Assembly (NCBI GenBank): GCA_017461395.1
Contig: JAFTYF010000052.1
Span: forward strand, 1 to 37,821
Origin: Ruminococcus sp.
Lineage (GTDB): Bacteria; Bacillota; Clostridia; Oscillospirales; Ruminococcaceae
Direction of reading: 5' to 3'
DNA: 37,821 nt
Shown here piece by piece: positions 23,419 through 33,700 of this stretch. Position 1 is the stretch's first letter. The number at the start of each line of letters is the position of its first letter. The notes under the pieces are model-generated. The model saw only the letters and a list, made by a program, of their open reading frames with translations, had not been told where the DNA came from and made no database searches. Position numbers and translations under genes: made by a program.

Positions 23419-24564
23419 CTACGAAACCACATAGAGCAGCCATTGATCCATATTCCGGACGTAGACAGCAACACCGTCAAGAGCAGATGTTCCGGAACAG
23501 GTGAACACCTCGCATACGGAGCTTTCGCCGTCAGCCGTCATGACCGTTTCGCAGAGGAATTCTTCCGGCACAACGCCGTCAGCCAGCGGGCCTGCATAGG
23601 TGAAGATCACCGGTTCTGATGTGTTTCCCGAAGGATCGGCAATATCAGCCGGAATCTCAATATCCGGATATTCAACAGGCTGCGGAACCGCAGTTGTGGT
23701 TGCGATCGGAGAAACAGACGTAGCAAAAGTAGTTGTGCTCATTACAGTTGTTGTCGTACCCGTAAATTCCGGAGGTCTTGGACCAGTAACGGTATAAGTG
23801 ACCGTCGTAGTTGTACGCTTCGTCGTTGTCATACTTTGAACCGTTGTCTTGTAAGTCGTAGCAGTAGTTCTTATTATTGTTGTTGCAATAGTAATCTGAG
23901 TTTCTACAGTCGTTGTAGTAGTTCTTTTTGTAGTCGTTACAGTAATATCGGGCTTTGAAGCCGTTGTGGTAGTCCTTTTTGTAGTCGTTGCAACACCCTG
24001 AGTCTTTGAAGTCGTTCTGGTGGTTCTTCTTGACGTTGTCGCCGTACTTTTTGCCGAAGTCGCAGTCGTTGTATTTTCCGTTTCAGTGCCGGTTGTGCGT
24101 GCTGTTGTAGTTCGTGTATCCGGCGGCTGACCGGATGTATGTACGGCTGAAGCTGTCGTTGAGGCAGAAATTTCTATATCTCCGGTGCTTTCAGTTTCGG
24201 AAGCCGTTGTTTCCGGCTCAGGAATTTCAGCTGACACCGTTGTCTGAGCTGTAGTTTCACGGGGAGCTTCATTGTCCGTTGTTGTGATGATGATTTCCGC
24301 ACCGGATGAATCAGTAGTAATAACCGGCGGAACTGTAGTCGGATCAGGCTCTATGGTGATGATATCATCATCGTTGAACTTTTTTTCAAGAGCTTCTCTT
24401 GCTGTTTCGTTTTTGAAAACAAAAATTCCAGTGAGAACAATTGCAAACATACTTGCTAAAGCGAATGTATAGCGCCTTATAAGTGCCGCACGCTTTTTTC
24501 TGGAGGCAAGCCTTTGATCAGCTTCACGGAATACTTTTTCAGCAAATTCGTCATAGCTTTTCAT
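23419..24564 (-). CDS. One-pass membrane protein with Thr-rich stalk; candidate anti-sigma/sensor
   Basis: A 381-aa protein, not assignable to a named family. Residues 1-31 are cytoplasmic, helical and charged (MKSYDEFAEKVFREADQRLA...KKRAALIRR); 32-50 form one membrane helix. Residues about 65-298 are an extended Thr/Ser/Pro stalk, with a TTTKRTTTT-centred repeat (for example 193-201, 210-218, 246-254). Residues about 299-381 form a small globular end with three Cys (338, 351, 356). ATG 24564 overlaps the end of the sigma-factor gene by 14 bp and follows AAGGAGGG, so the two are coupled. That layout is standard for an ECF sigma factor and its membrane anti-sigma factor. The inner part is shorter than typical anti-sigma domains, so the role is inference. 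Confidence 0.75.
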   Translation of the reverse strand: MKSYDEFAEKVFREADQRLASRKKRAALIRRYTFALASMFAIVLTGIFVFKNETAREALEKKFNDDDIITIEPDPTTVPPVITTDSSGAEIIITTTDNEAPRETTAQTTVSAEIPEPETTASETESTGDIEISASTTASAVHTSGQPPDTRTTTARTTGTETENTTTATSAKSTATTSRRTTRTTSKTQGVATTTKRTTTTASKPDITVTTTKRTTTTTVETQITIATTIIRTTATTYKTTVQSMTTTKRTTTTVTYTVTGPRPPEFTGTTTTVMSTTTFATSVSPIATTTAVPQPVEYPDIEIPADIADPSGNTSEPVIFTYAGPLADGVVPEEFLCETVMTADGESSVCEVFTCSGTSALDGVAVYVRNMDQWLLYVVS

Positions 24565-25105
24565 AGACAACACCCTCCTTCTCAAGTTCTGATTTCAGAG
24601 CCTTTTTCGCCCTGTAAATAAGATTTTCGATCTGTCGGTTTGATTTTTTCATTACAGAAGCAGCAGCAGAATTATCAAAGCCCTCAATGTAAATCAGCTG
24701 AAGGACCTGACAATAATCAATCCTGAGCCGCTTCATCGCTCTGTGGACAATTCGGCATTGTTCCTCTTTTATATAATCCTGTTCAAGATCTGTTTCATCA
24801 GCAAGGTCACACAGTTCATCTGTATCGGCTTCTCTGCGTCTTTTGATTTTTCTCAGAAAATCAATGGCAGTATTCCGGCAGATAGTGTAAAGCCATGTTT
24901 TAAATGAGCTTTTTTCTGAATATTTTGTTTTTTTTACTACCAGCTTGATAAATACTTCCTGAACGACTTCCTCGGCGATTGTGATATCATTCACTATACT
25001 CTCGGCGAAAAGTATCATTCCGTCACGATATATTCGGATGATTTCAACAAGCGCTTCACGATCGCCGTTCAGAAAACAGCGATAGTATTCAGCTCCTTTA
25101 TCCAT
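24551..25105 (-). CDS. ECF-type RNA polymerase sigma factor
   Basis: A 184-aa sigma-70-family protein with region 2 and region 4 only. Region 2: IRIYRDGMILFAESIVNDITIAEEVVQEVFIKLVV and SSFKTWLYTICRNTAIDFLRK. Region 4: a helix-turn-helix around QVLQLIYIEGFDNSAAASVMKKSNRQIENLIYRAKKALK. It would direct RNA polymerase to a small regulon. It overlaps a membrane-stalk gene and sits upstream of two GH9 and one GH10 gene on the same strand, so control of cellulosomal genes is a reasonable hypothesis. It is not of the SigI type known in Clostridium thermocellum as judged by its short region 2-region 4 layout. ATG follows AGGAGG. Confidence 0.9.
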   Translation of the reverse strand: MDKGAEYYRCFLNGDREALVEIIRIYRDGMILFAESIVNDITIAEEVVQEVFIKLVVKKTKYSEKSSFKTWLYTICRNTAIDFLRKIKRRREADTDELCDLADETDLEQDYIKEEQCRIVHRAMKRLRIDYCQVLQLIYIEGFDNSAAASVMKKSNRQIENLIYRAKKALKSELEKEGVVYEKL

Positions 25106-25425
25106 AACTCCTCCTTTTTTTCACAAAATTATAGTTTACACTTATTAGTCGTTTTTTATTCCGCATTTCTCTCACCAAAAATACAAATTTCCTCAAAAAA
25201 TTTTTTTGGCGGTAAGGTATTATGTATGGGCAAACACATGGACTCGCCTTTACTCGAATCCCAGATCAATATATTGGTGATTCTGCACACAAAATCAAAG
25301 AAAATCCTATTCATTTTCTCTGCAAAATTTCTGAAACGAAACACGAGAAACAGAGAGAACAAGAGAAAATGCAAGAGAATTAAAAAGAAATAAGGATATA
25401 TATTAAAAAAAATCCGGATTTTCTA
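25106..25425. other. AT-rich intergenic region between divergent sigma-factor and rplM genes
   Basis: A minus-strand TATAAT at 25128-25133 could be the -10 for the sigma gene, but no matching -35 is seen 17 bp upstream, so this promoter may need an activator or another sigma factor. A minus-strand open frame at 25156-25374 has no ribosome site and low-complexity composition and is not called. Nothing else is recognised. Confidence 0.4.
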
Positions 25426-25454
25426 TTGACAAGCCGGTTCTTTTCATGTATAAT
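25426..25454 (+). promoter_or_regulatory. Consensus promoter of rplM-rpsI
   Basis: TTGACA (25426-25431), 17-bp spacer, TATAAT (25449-25454), both perfect. Suits high-level ribosomal protein expression. Confidence 0.92.
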
Positions 25455-25460
25455 AAATTC

Positions 25461-25532
25461 TGTTACTGTGCATGATTCGCACACCGGAGTTTTTTTTACT
25501 CCGGATCACTAAATTCACAGGAGGAATTAATT
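25461..25532 (+). promoter_or_regulatory. 5' leader of rplM with hairpin
   Basis: CCGGAGT, T7, ACTCCGG (25484-25504) forms a 7-bp stem about 12 nt before the ribosome site AGGAGG. L13 leaders that may bind L13 are known in Bacillota; whether this hairpin is one of them cannot be settled by eye. Confidence 0.4.
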
Positions 25533-25961
25533 ATGTCAACTACACTGGCAAAACCTGCTGACGTAAAGCGCACATGGTATATCCTCGACGCAGAAGGCAA
25601 GTCCCTCGGTCGTGTTGCAGCTAAGGCAGCTCATATTCTCAGAGGCAAGCATAAGCCTACTTACACTCCCAACGTAGACTGCGGAGATCACGTTATCGTT
25701 ATCAACTGCGATAAGGCTATCCTTACAGGAAAGAAGCTCGAGCAGAAGAAGTATTACTGGCACACAGGCTGGATCGGCGGTCTTAAGTCCATCTCCTACA
25801 AGGACATGATGGCTAAGGAAGCTGACAGAGCTATGACAATCGCTGTAAACGGTATGCTTCCTAACAACTCTCTCGGCAGAGCTCAGCTCAAGAGACTCAG
25901 AACTTACAAGGGCGCTGAGCACAACAATGCTGCTCAGAAACCCGTTGCTTACGAGCTTTAA
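25533..25961 (+). CDS. rplM: 50S ribosomal protein L13
   Basis: A 142-aa ribosomal protein of normal length. Recognised by KRTWYILDAEGKSLGRVA, the DCGDHVIVINCDKA segment and GMLPNNSLGRAQLKRLRTYKGAEH. It is an early-assembling 23S rRNA-binding protein. Paired with rpsI 18 nt downstream, the standard bacterial order. AGGAGG precedes the ATG. Confidence 0.98.
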   Translation: MSTTLAKPADVKRTWYILDAEGKSLGRVAAKAAHILRGKHKPTYTPNVDCGDHVIVINCDKAILTGKKLEQKKYYWHTGWIGGLKSISYKDMMAKEADRAMTIAVNGMLPNNSLGRAQLKRLRTYKGAEHNNAAQKPVAYEL

Positions 25962-25979
25962 TTAAAGGAGGCGTTTCAG

Positions 25980-26381
25980 ATGTACGAATCAAAAGTTAAA
26001 TACTACTACGGAACAGGCAGAAGAAAGCATTCCGTTGCAAGAGTAAGAATTTATCCCGGTTCAGGCAATGTTACTATCAACGGCAGAGGTATTGACGATT
26101 ACTTCGGTCTTGAGACTCTCAAGCTTATCGTTCGTCAGCCCCTCGCTCTCACAGACAACGTTGAGAAGTTCGATATTATCTGCACCGTTACAGGCGGCGG
26201 CGTTACAGGTCAGGCTGGCGCTATCAGACACGGCCTTTCAAGAGCTCTTCTTGAATTTGATCCTGAGCTTCGTCCTGCCCTCAAGAAGGCTGGTTACCTC
26301 ACTCGTGACCCCAGAATGAAGGAAAGAAAGAAGTACGGTCTCAAGGCTGCTCGTCGTGCTCCTCAGTTCTCCAAGAGATAA
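25980..26381 (+). CDS. rpsI: 30S ribosomal protein S9
   Basis: A 133-aa ribosomal protein. It shows [16 protein letters not shown] near the N-terminus, [19 protein letters not shown] in the middle and the basic tail ending RRAPQFSKR, whose last residues reach the P-site tRNA. AAAGGAGG lies upstream. A strong terminator closes the pair. Confidence 0.98.
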   Translation: MYESKVKYYYGTGRRKHSVARVRIYPGSGNVTINGRGIDDYFGLETLKLIVRQPLALTDNVEKFDIICTVTGGGVTGQAGAIRHGLSRALLEFDPELRPALKKAGYLTRDPRMKERKKYGLKAARRAPQFSKR

Positions 26382-26407
26382 TTACATCCCTACTGGGACT
26401 TATACAA

Positions 26408-26441
26408 AATCCCCGATCCTACGCGGTTCGGGGATTTTTTT
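26408..26441 (+). terminator. Terminator of rplM-rpsI
   Basis: AATCCCCGA, 11-nt loop, TCGGGGATT then TTTTT. It starts 26 nt after the rpsI stop. Confidence 0.92.
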
Positions 26442-26466
26442 GTTATACTGAGGACAGCTGAAAATC

Positions 26467-26498
26467 AGGCGGTATACAACGAACTGTCGTATCCGCCT
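26467..26498. repeat. Intergenic inverted repeat
   Basis: AGGCGG and CCGCCT with further pairing of TATAC against GTAT inside. No T-run; role unknown. Confidence 0.4.
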
Positions 26499-26520
26499 AG
26501 TAACATCCCATCCAAAATCA

Positions 26521-26555
26521 AAACCTCACCGAATCCATATAGTTCGGGGAGGTTT
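26521..26555. terminator. Second terminator-like hairpin after rpsI
   Basis: AAACCTC-CCGAA against TTCGG-GAGGTTT with one mismatch. It lacks a clear T-run, so it may act as a back-up terminator or an insulating stem ahead of the next promoter. With the repeat at 26467-26498, this accounts for the gap up to the promoter at 26610. Confidence 0.45.
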
Positions 26556-26609
26556 GTCATTATGATCATTTTTGCAGCTGCATTTTTATGCGTTTTGACG
26601 TACATTTTC

Positions 26610-26638
26610 TTGACATTTGTCACCAAATAATGTATAAT
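26610..26638 (+). promoter_or_regulatory. Promoter with candidate operator for the giant-protein operon
   Basis: TTGACA (26610-26615), 17-bp spacer, TATAAT (26633-26638). The spacer contains TTTGTCACCAAA (26616-26627), a TTTG-N4-CAAA inverted repeat also present at both GH9 promoters. A protein bound here would cover the promoter, so repression is expected. Confidence 0.7.
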
Positions 26639-26762
26639 TAATTTGCAGGTTGAAACATTTTACTATTAGTAATGAATTGTACTGTACAGTACGGAATATT
26701 GTGCTGCATTTTATACTTATAGTTTATGTGATCTGCCACGTTATTTTTAAAGGAGAGATAAT

Positions 26763-26798
26763 ATGAAAATATTCCAGAAAAAGGAGGGGCTGACATGA
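26763..26798 (+). CDS. Possible 11-codon leader peptide
   Basis: ATG 26763 has a good ribosome site (AAAGGAGAGATAAT) and codes MKIFQKKEGLT before TGA at 26796-26798. The stop overlaps the ATG of the next gene (26795). Its own AAAAAGGAGGGG codons form the ribosome site of that gene. It may couple translation to the main gene, or be incidental. Too short to judge by codon use. Confidence 0.35.
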   Translation: MKIFQKKEGLT

Positions 26799-27733
26799 AG
26801 AAATTCCGTTCAAACAGACTTTCTGCTGTTCTTGCGGCAGCTTCCGTATGCAGCGGCGTAACTGCGGCTGTCCTGCTCAGACCGCTCAATTCGTCCGGTA
26901 TCAGCATCAGCAACGACTTCCTTGTGCTTCAGGTTCAGGATGATTCCTCTGAAACAGGATACGGCTCATATCAGCTTTTCAAGAATACCGGAAACTCTCA
27001 GGAGGCTCTTACCTACGCTCAGTTCTACACTTCATTTGCGCAGATCAGCGTGAACGGCAGCGTATGTTCTTTCGGCGAGGGAAAAACTCTCAAGGAGCTT
27101 TACTCCGACGACAAAAAAAGCGTTGTAACTGTCAAGGACTTCAGCGGCGTTGAGATCACTCAGACGCTCTCGTTCTCAACAGGAAATACTTCCAACAACG
27201 ATATGCTTAAAATAGAATACTCAGCTGTCAACAAGAACGACGACAGTGCTGTTGTATCAGTAAGAGCTGTTATTGATCCGACTATCGCTGATTCCGAAAC
27301 TGACAGCATTATCGTCGATAAGGCTGAATATACAAGCGAAACAGGCTTCGGCGGAAATGATATTCCTGCTGACTGGTATGTCAGAGACAAAAACGGCAAG
27401 GCTGTGGCATACGGAATTGTTTCTGACAGCGGCTCAAAGCCGGATTACTTTGACATCGCAGACTGGGAAAATCTCTGGAACGACCGTTTTGATTACTCCC
27501 CTGCTGAGACAATATCCGATAATGCCGCCGCTGTAACATGGTCAGACCGTACGCTAAAAAGCGGTGAAACGCTCGTGTGCTCTACAAAATACGGTCTCTA
27601 CAGCGAGAAGCCCAGCAGCGGAAATCCCCCTAAAACAGGCGATACCGCCGGATATGTATTCGCCGGAATCGGACTCTGCTCCATGACGGCGGCTATCCTT
27701 ACAAGAAAGAGGAGGTCGGATGAAAATGAATAA
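26795..27733 (+). CDS. Sortase-type cell-wall-anchored surface protein, partner of the giant protein
   Basis: A 312-aa protein of no family I recognise. N-terminus: MKKFRSNRLS plus a hydrophobic stretch to about residue 28, a signal peptide. Residues about 35-265 look like an all-beta domain (alternating strands; VTVKDFSGVEITQTLSFSTG). C-terminus: NPPKTGD (277-283), a hydrophobic helix (YVFAGIGLCSMTAAIL) and RKRRSDENE, the layout of an LPXTG-like sorting signal with variant NPPKTG. It should be exported and joined to the wall by a sortase; no sortase gene is in the window. Its stop overlaps the giant-protein gene by 14 bp, so both are made together and probably act together. AAAGGAGGGG precedes ATG 26795. 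Confidence 0.8.
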   Translation: MKKFRSNRLSAVLAAASVCSGVTAAVLLRPLNSSGISISNDFLVLQVQDDSSETGYGSYQLFKNTGNSQEALTYAQFYTSFAQISVNGSVCSFGEGKTLKELYSDDKKSVVTVKDFSGVEITQTLSFSTGNTSNNDMLKIEYSAVNKNDDSAVVSVRAVIDPTIADSETDSIIVDKAEYTSETGFGGNDIPADWYVRDKNGKAVAYGIVSDSGSKPDYFDIADWENLWNDRFDYSPAETISDNAAAVTWSDRTLKSGETLVCSTKYGLYSEKPSSGNPPKTGDTAGYVFAGIGLCSMTAAILTRKRRSDENE

Positions 27734-30700
27734 CTTATTCAAAAAGCTCACTGCGTCTGCCCTTGCTCTTACAACAACGGCAGCCTATTTTCCGACTGCG
27801 GCGCTCGTTCAGGCATTCGCTGAAAACGAGGAGCGTATCCAGATCGACAACAGTCTTATTGCTCTTTACGCTAAGAATTCCATAAAGCTCAACGAAAAAA
27901 GCGTGAACGTAAACGGCGGTGTTTTCTCCGGCAAAGAACTTTCCTACACCGGCAGCAGTGATAAATTTTCCGTAAGCGGTCTGAATGGTTCGGCAAACGA
28001 CGGCATTGAGTGTCCGCTCCCCGACTACACAGACTTCATAAATTCCATTGAGGCTTACGATTTTACATACGATAAGGATACTGTTCTTTACGACTCAGTT
28101 CTTGATCTCACAGTAAATTCCGTTTATTCGGAGGGAAATCTCACCATTGATCACGCTGAACTCAAAGCGTCCGGCAGAATCTCAGCAAAAGGCGATATCA
28201 CCATGAGCATCGCCGAAAACGATGAGCTTCAGCAGACTTATATCATGTCCGAAAACGGCGATATCACCATTGATGCCGCAAATCTTGACTTCGCCGGAGT
28301 CATCTACGCTCCCAACGGCAAGGTCAGGATCAATGCAAAGGATATCAGTCTCATTGGTGCGATATATGCAGACAGCATCGAGATCAACGGAACATCCCTT
28401 ACAGTGGAATACAGAGATCTTTTCAAGCTTACCTGCTCCGCGCACACAACTGATACCGTATATATCAACAGAAACGAAAGCATAACTCTCAGCGGTTCTG
28501 TTTCAAACAACAGCGCAGAGATCAGCTACAAGCTTCCCGCTTCTCAGTCTGAATATGCTGAAATTTCCGGCGAAAATACTCTCAGTCCTGTTCTTTCATT
28601 CTCTGAGCCCGGCGAGTACAGCGTTACGCTTACAGCCTCCTCCGGAAACGAATTCGCAAGAGATACCGTAAAGATCATTGTTTCTTCCGGTCCTGTTGCG
28701 AATTACACAAGCACCGGTGACTTCAATGCCGGAACTCTGACATCCGCAGACGGCAGCAATGATGAGCTTAAGCTTGCCGCTGCAAAGAATGATTCCGCAC
28801 CGGCTCCCAAGACGTATTCTCTCGGCGGCGAAAGCGGTATCAGCGTAAAGTCTTCGCAAAGCAAAAACTCCATTGACTTCGGCGGAGACAAGCTTGATCT
28901 CGGCTTTGAGCTTGAAGGCTACGGTCAGCTTATCACCGGAAACGGCAACGATGTTATCATTGCTATCGACAATTCCGGAAGCGTTTCAAGCATGATCCCG
29001 ACTATCAAGGAAGCTGCTCTCCAGATCATTGAATCAATGGGCCCTAACGACCGTCTCGGAATAACCTCTCTCGGACGTCTCAATACTCCCCTTACTTCTG
29101 ACAAGGATGTTCTTATCGAGGCTTTCAATAAATATAATCTCGACGGAAGCAGCAATATCGGAAGCGGTCTCCAGATAGCCATGACGCAGATGTTCGACGA
29201 GGAAAGCGCAAACCGTGACAAGTTTATCTTCCTCCTCGCTGACGGCGAAAACGGCGTTAACAGCAGCGATGATACGATTGCTCTTGAAATGGCTGCAGCC
29301 GCAAAGGAAAACGGTACAAAAATATATTCCTTTGAGATAAATCCATTCTCCTCCAGTTTCAATGAAACACAGGTGATGCAGCAGGTCGCTATTGATACAA
29401 ACGGCGCATATAAGCTCTGTCCCAACGCAGAAGCTATCAGCAGATTCCTCCTCAATATGGCGGATAATATCTATAACCTCGCTGCAAGAAATGTCACATT
29501 CACCACAACCGTATTAAATGCTGACTGGATAAAAACAGGCTCTATGAAGAAGGCTCCCGACAGCATGGTGACAAATCCCGACGGCTCTGTTACTCTCAGC
29601 TGGAACTTCAACTCATTTGAGATCGGCGCTGCTGAAGATCTCGGAATAAGCCTTAATACCGGTCTTATCACCGATAAGGGATTCGTTCAGGTGACAAAGG
29701 ATACAAAGCTTATCTCATACAACAGAAACGGTGAGGGAAGCGTCCTTTACATCGACGATATTATCGTCGGAAACGACAACTTCGCCGACAACGGCAAGTG
29801 GATCAGCAATGTTTTCGACAGCGGCAGGGAAAACTGTCAGTGGACTTCCGTTAAGTGGAATGCCGATTATTACGGAAATTCTGCAATTGATGTCTACCTC
29901 AGCACAAGTGAAGACGGCGTGAACTTCTCCGACAGGATCAAGGTCACAAACAATCAGAAGGAACTCGTTCTCTCCGGCAGATACATCCGCGCAGAGGTCG
30001 AAATGAAGGCTTCTGACGACGGTTCATCTCCCGTGCTCTACGACCTTACCGTATACTCCGATACTCCTGATTCATCCGATCTCTCAGAGGGCGTGTCTGC
30101 TGCCATAAGAGGAGCACACAACGTCTCCGCAGAAGCACACGTTTCACTCTGGCTCGATATCAGCGGCAAATCCGACAGCGTATCCGATATAAAATGGGAT
30201 CTCGGCGGCGGTCAGGAGCTTGCTTCTGACGAAAATCCTCTCAGAAAAACTATCGTATTCCCCGAAAAGGGTGAATATACCGTAAAGGTATTTGTCACCT
30301 CCGGCGAAACAGTTACAGAAACAGCTGTTAATATCTCCGTTGCTTCAAAGGCTTCTCTTATCGAGGATTTTGAGGACGAGGAAGAAGAATTCAAGGCTGT
30401 TAAAATGGAAGTACCTGAGCTTCCTGAATATGTAACTGACTATAAAACTCCTCTTGAACTCAATATTTCCTTTGAGGATCCTGAGCAGGTTGCATGGGTA
30501 AGAGTACTCTACCATGATTCCAAGAACAATACTGCTCTCCAGCTTGCCTATGTTGACGAGGAAAATGATAACCACATAAGTGTTCCGATCTATTCCTCCA
30601 ACCTTTCCGTGACAGATATCACTATCGAAGCTTACGACTGGTACGGAAACAAAACTGCTGAAACAAGAAAAACAACTCTCGACAGAAAAACGCCGTACGT

Positions 30701-33700
30701 TACCCTGAACAGCAGAAGAAGCTGGGTATATCCGGATAATCCGATAACATTTACTGTTACATCTTCAGATGAGAACAAGCTCGAAAAAACAGCACTTTAC
30801 TGTAACGGCGAAGAAGTTGAACTCACTGCCGGCGAAGAAAACTGGACTTATATATTCAGCAGCAGAACTCCAGGCAAGTATGTATTCATGGCTGAGGCTA
30901 TCGACGTTGCCGGAAACCGTGTTGAAACATCAAAAACTGTAGAAGTCCGTGCCGATGAAGGACTTCCTGCTGCGTACATAAACTCAAACAGCAGCGTTAT
31001 CCTCGGCAACAAGCTTGATATCAAGACTACTGCCTACGATAACGAAACAAGTCTTGAAAAGCTTATACTTTCCGTCCAGAAGGAGGGTGAGGAAAACAGC
31101 ACTGTTATCTTTGATCTCGACAGCAGCAAGGATACCATTGAAAAGGAAAATACCTATACCTTCATCCCCGACAGCACAGGCACATATATCTTTACTGTAA
31201 CTGCCACTGACCGTGAAGGAAATACAGCTTCTGCTTCAAGAAAGGTGACCTGCCGTCCTGATACAAGCGGACCGAGCATTAGTCTGAAGCTCAGCAAATC
31301 TGAGATACTTGCCGGAGACTTCACTGACCTGACAGCTGTTATTACTGATGATGTTGCTGTCAAGGATGTAAAGTTCTTTGTTGACGATCAGGAGGCTCAG
31401 CTCACTGAGGAGGGAACCTTCCATTACATCTCCGACGGAAGCAATGTTGACAGCAACGGTATAAAATACGTTGCATTCAAGGTTACAGCAGTTGATACTG
31501 CCGGAAATGAAAGATCAAACAGCATACGTCTTAAGGTTATTACTGAGGATAAGACTAATCCGAATGTTTCCATAAGCGTTTCAAACAGATATGAATATCT
31601 CAACGCAAACGCATACATGACTGTAAGTGCTTCCGATAATATCGGCGTTGAATCGCTTGTTGTCACTGTAAACGGCGAAGCTGTTACATTAGACGAAAAC
31701 GGAAGATATTACTTCGATACCTCAAAAATCACTGAATATACTGTTATTGCATCAGCTAAGGACGCCGCCGGAAATGAAAGATCAGCAGAAAGAACTGTCG
31801 TTATCTCAGATACTACAAGACCTGCTGTTAAATTCACTCCCGACAAGAACAGCTATAATCAGGGCGAAAGTCCTGTTATCTCCGTTGATGTTACCGACAA
31901 CTACGAATTGAAAACCGTAACTGCCGACCTCGACGGAACTCCTGTTGAAACACAGAACGGAAGCTTCACTTGTACGATAAGCGAAGCTCCTGCCGGACAG
32001 TATGTTCTCACCGTTCACGCTGAGGATATCTTCGGAAACGTTACCGATCAGAAATATACCGTTAAGGTAAGAGATACCGAAGCTCCTGTCATCTCCGTGA
32101 CAGCTGATAAGGAAACTTACGCAAAGAGCGAAATTCCTGATGTTTCATGCGAATACTCCGACAATGTGGGCGTAACAAAGGTTACTGCAAATATCGACGG
32201 AACTGCTCTTACTTTCGACATGGAAACAAATAAGGTCGTTATTCCGGAGGCTCTTGAAGCAGGAGACCACACTATCACCGTTACTGCCCGCGACGCAGCC
32301 GGAAATACTTCCGAAGCCGCAAGCGTAAGCTTCTTTGTTTCATCCTCCGATGACATTATAAGTCCCGTTATTGAAAAGGTTAATGTAATTCCGGAAATTA
32401 TCCGCGTCGGTGATGAGGTAACACTTGCTGTAACTGCATCCGACGACAGCGGAAAAGTAAAGCTTACTGTTACAGTAAACGATACTCCCGTTGAAGAATC
32501 AGCCGCAGCCGGAGAATTTGTATTTACTCCCGATGCAGTAGGCGAACTTAAAATCACTATCAGAGCTGAGGACGAATCCGGCAACTATACACAGCAGGAG
32601 GGTACTCTCAACGTCTTCAGAAATACCGAAAATCACAAGCTTGTGGTTGAAGCTCCGGCTGTTGTAAAGCCCGGCGAAGCTATTACTGCTCTTATCTCTG
32701 TCAAGGATGAAATTCCTTTTGATACTGTTGAACTCTGGCTCGGCGAACAGAATATGTCATCGCTTCTTACTTCCGCCGGAGATGCAAAATATCAGGCGCA
32801 GTTCTCATTCGACGAGACAGGCGACTACACATTAAAGGCAGTCGGAAAGGACAGCGACGGCTATCAGACTGAAACTTTCTTCACTGTTCAGGTTTCAGGA
32901 ACATATGAAACTGAACTTGAATCAGAAGAAATGCAGGCGGCTCTCGCTCAGACATCAGAAACCCGCCTCAACGACGAACTCAAGAAGCTTGCAGCTTCCT
33001 TTGAATCACCTGCCGAGGCTTACGACTACGTTTACAACAACATCGACTTTGAAGCATACACCAACTCAAGAAGAGGTGCTGCTGCAACCTATGAGCTGAA
33101 AAAGGGCAACGACTTCGATCAGGCAAGCCTCCTTATAGGTCTGCTGAGAGAAATGGGCTATCCGGCAAGATACGCTCAGGGAAATGTTATCCTCACCGCT
33201 GAGCAGACAAGAAGCCTTATGGCTATGGAAGACTTTGAATATGCCGCAAATATGCTCGCAAGCTCCGGAAAAAATGCAGCTCTTGTTACGGCGGCTGACG
33301 GAAGCAAGCTCGTTAATATCGAAGAAGCGTTCGTTCAGGTATATGTTCCGGCAAGCGAGATCGGCGAAACTGACGAAATTCTCAAGGATCTCGGCGTATG
33401 GGTAAATCTTGATACATCTATCAAGCCGTCAGAAGCCTGCGGAATCGAGGTTACACCGTCTGAGCAGAAAACTCTTAACATCAACGAATATAAAGAACAG
33501 ATCGCAGGTACGCCATACGAAGCACTTCTCACTGAATTTGAAGCTATGGCTCCGCAGATTACAGAAGCTACAGGAAGCACCGCTATTGAAGAAGCCTTCA
33601 GCGGAACTGTAGGCTATACAAGCGAAGCCGATAATTCCTACGGCAGACAGATCATTACAAAGAATTTCACAAGACTTCCGTCATCGCTCCAGTATACACT

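Noticed and set aside
23700-24120. Repeats in the membrane-stalk gene as a CRISPR array or non-coding satellite
   Set aside because: The frame is open throughout and the repeats code Thr-rich stalk sequence of uneven length.
24551-25105. Sigma factor as SigI
   Set aside because: The protein has compact ECF-type regions 2 and 4, and the partner lacks an evident RsgI N-terminal domain.
25156-25374. Minus-strand 72-aa frame as a gene
   Set aside because: No ribosome site, low-complexity Phe-rich composition and no recognisable domain; it lies in an AT-rich divergent spacer.
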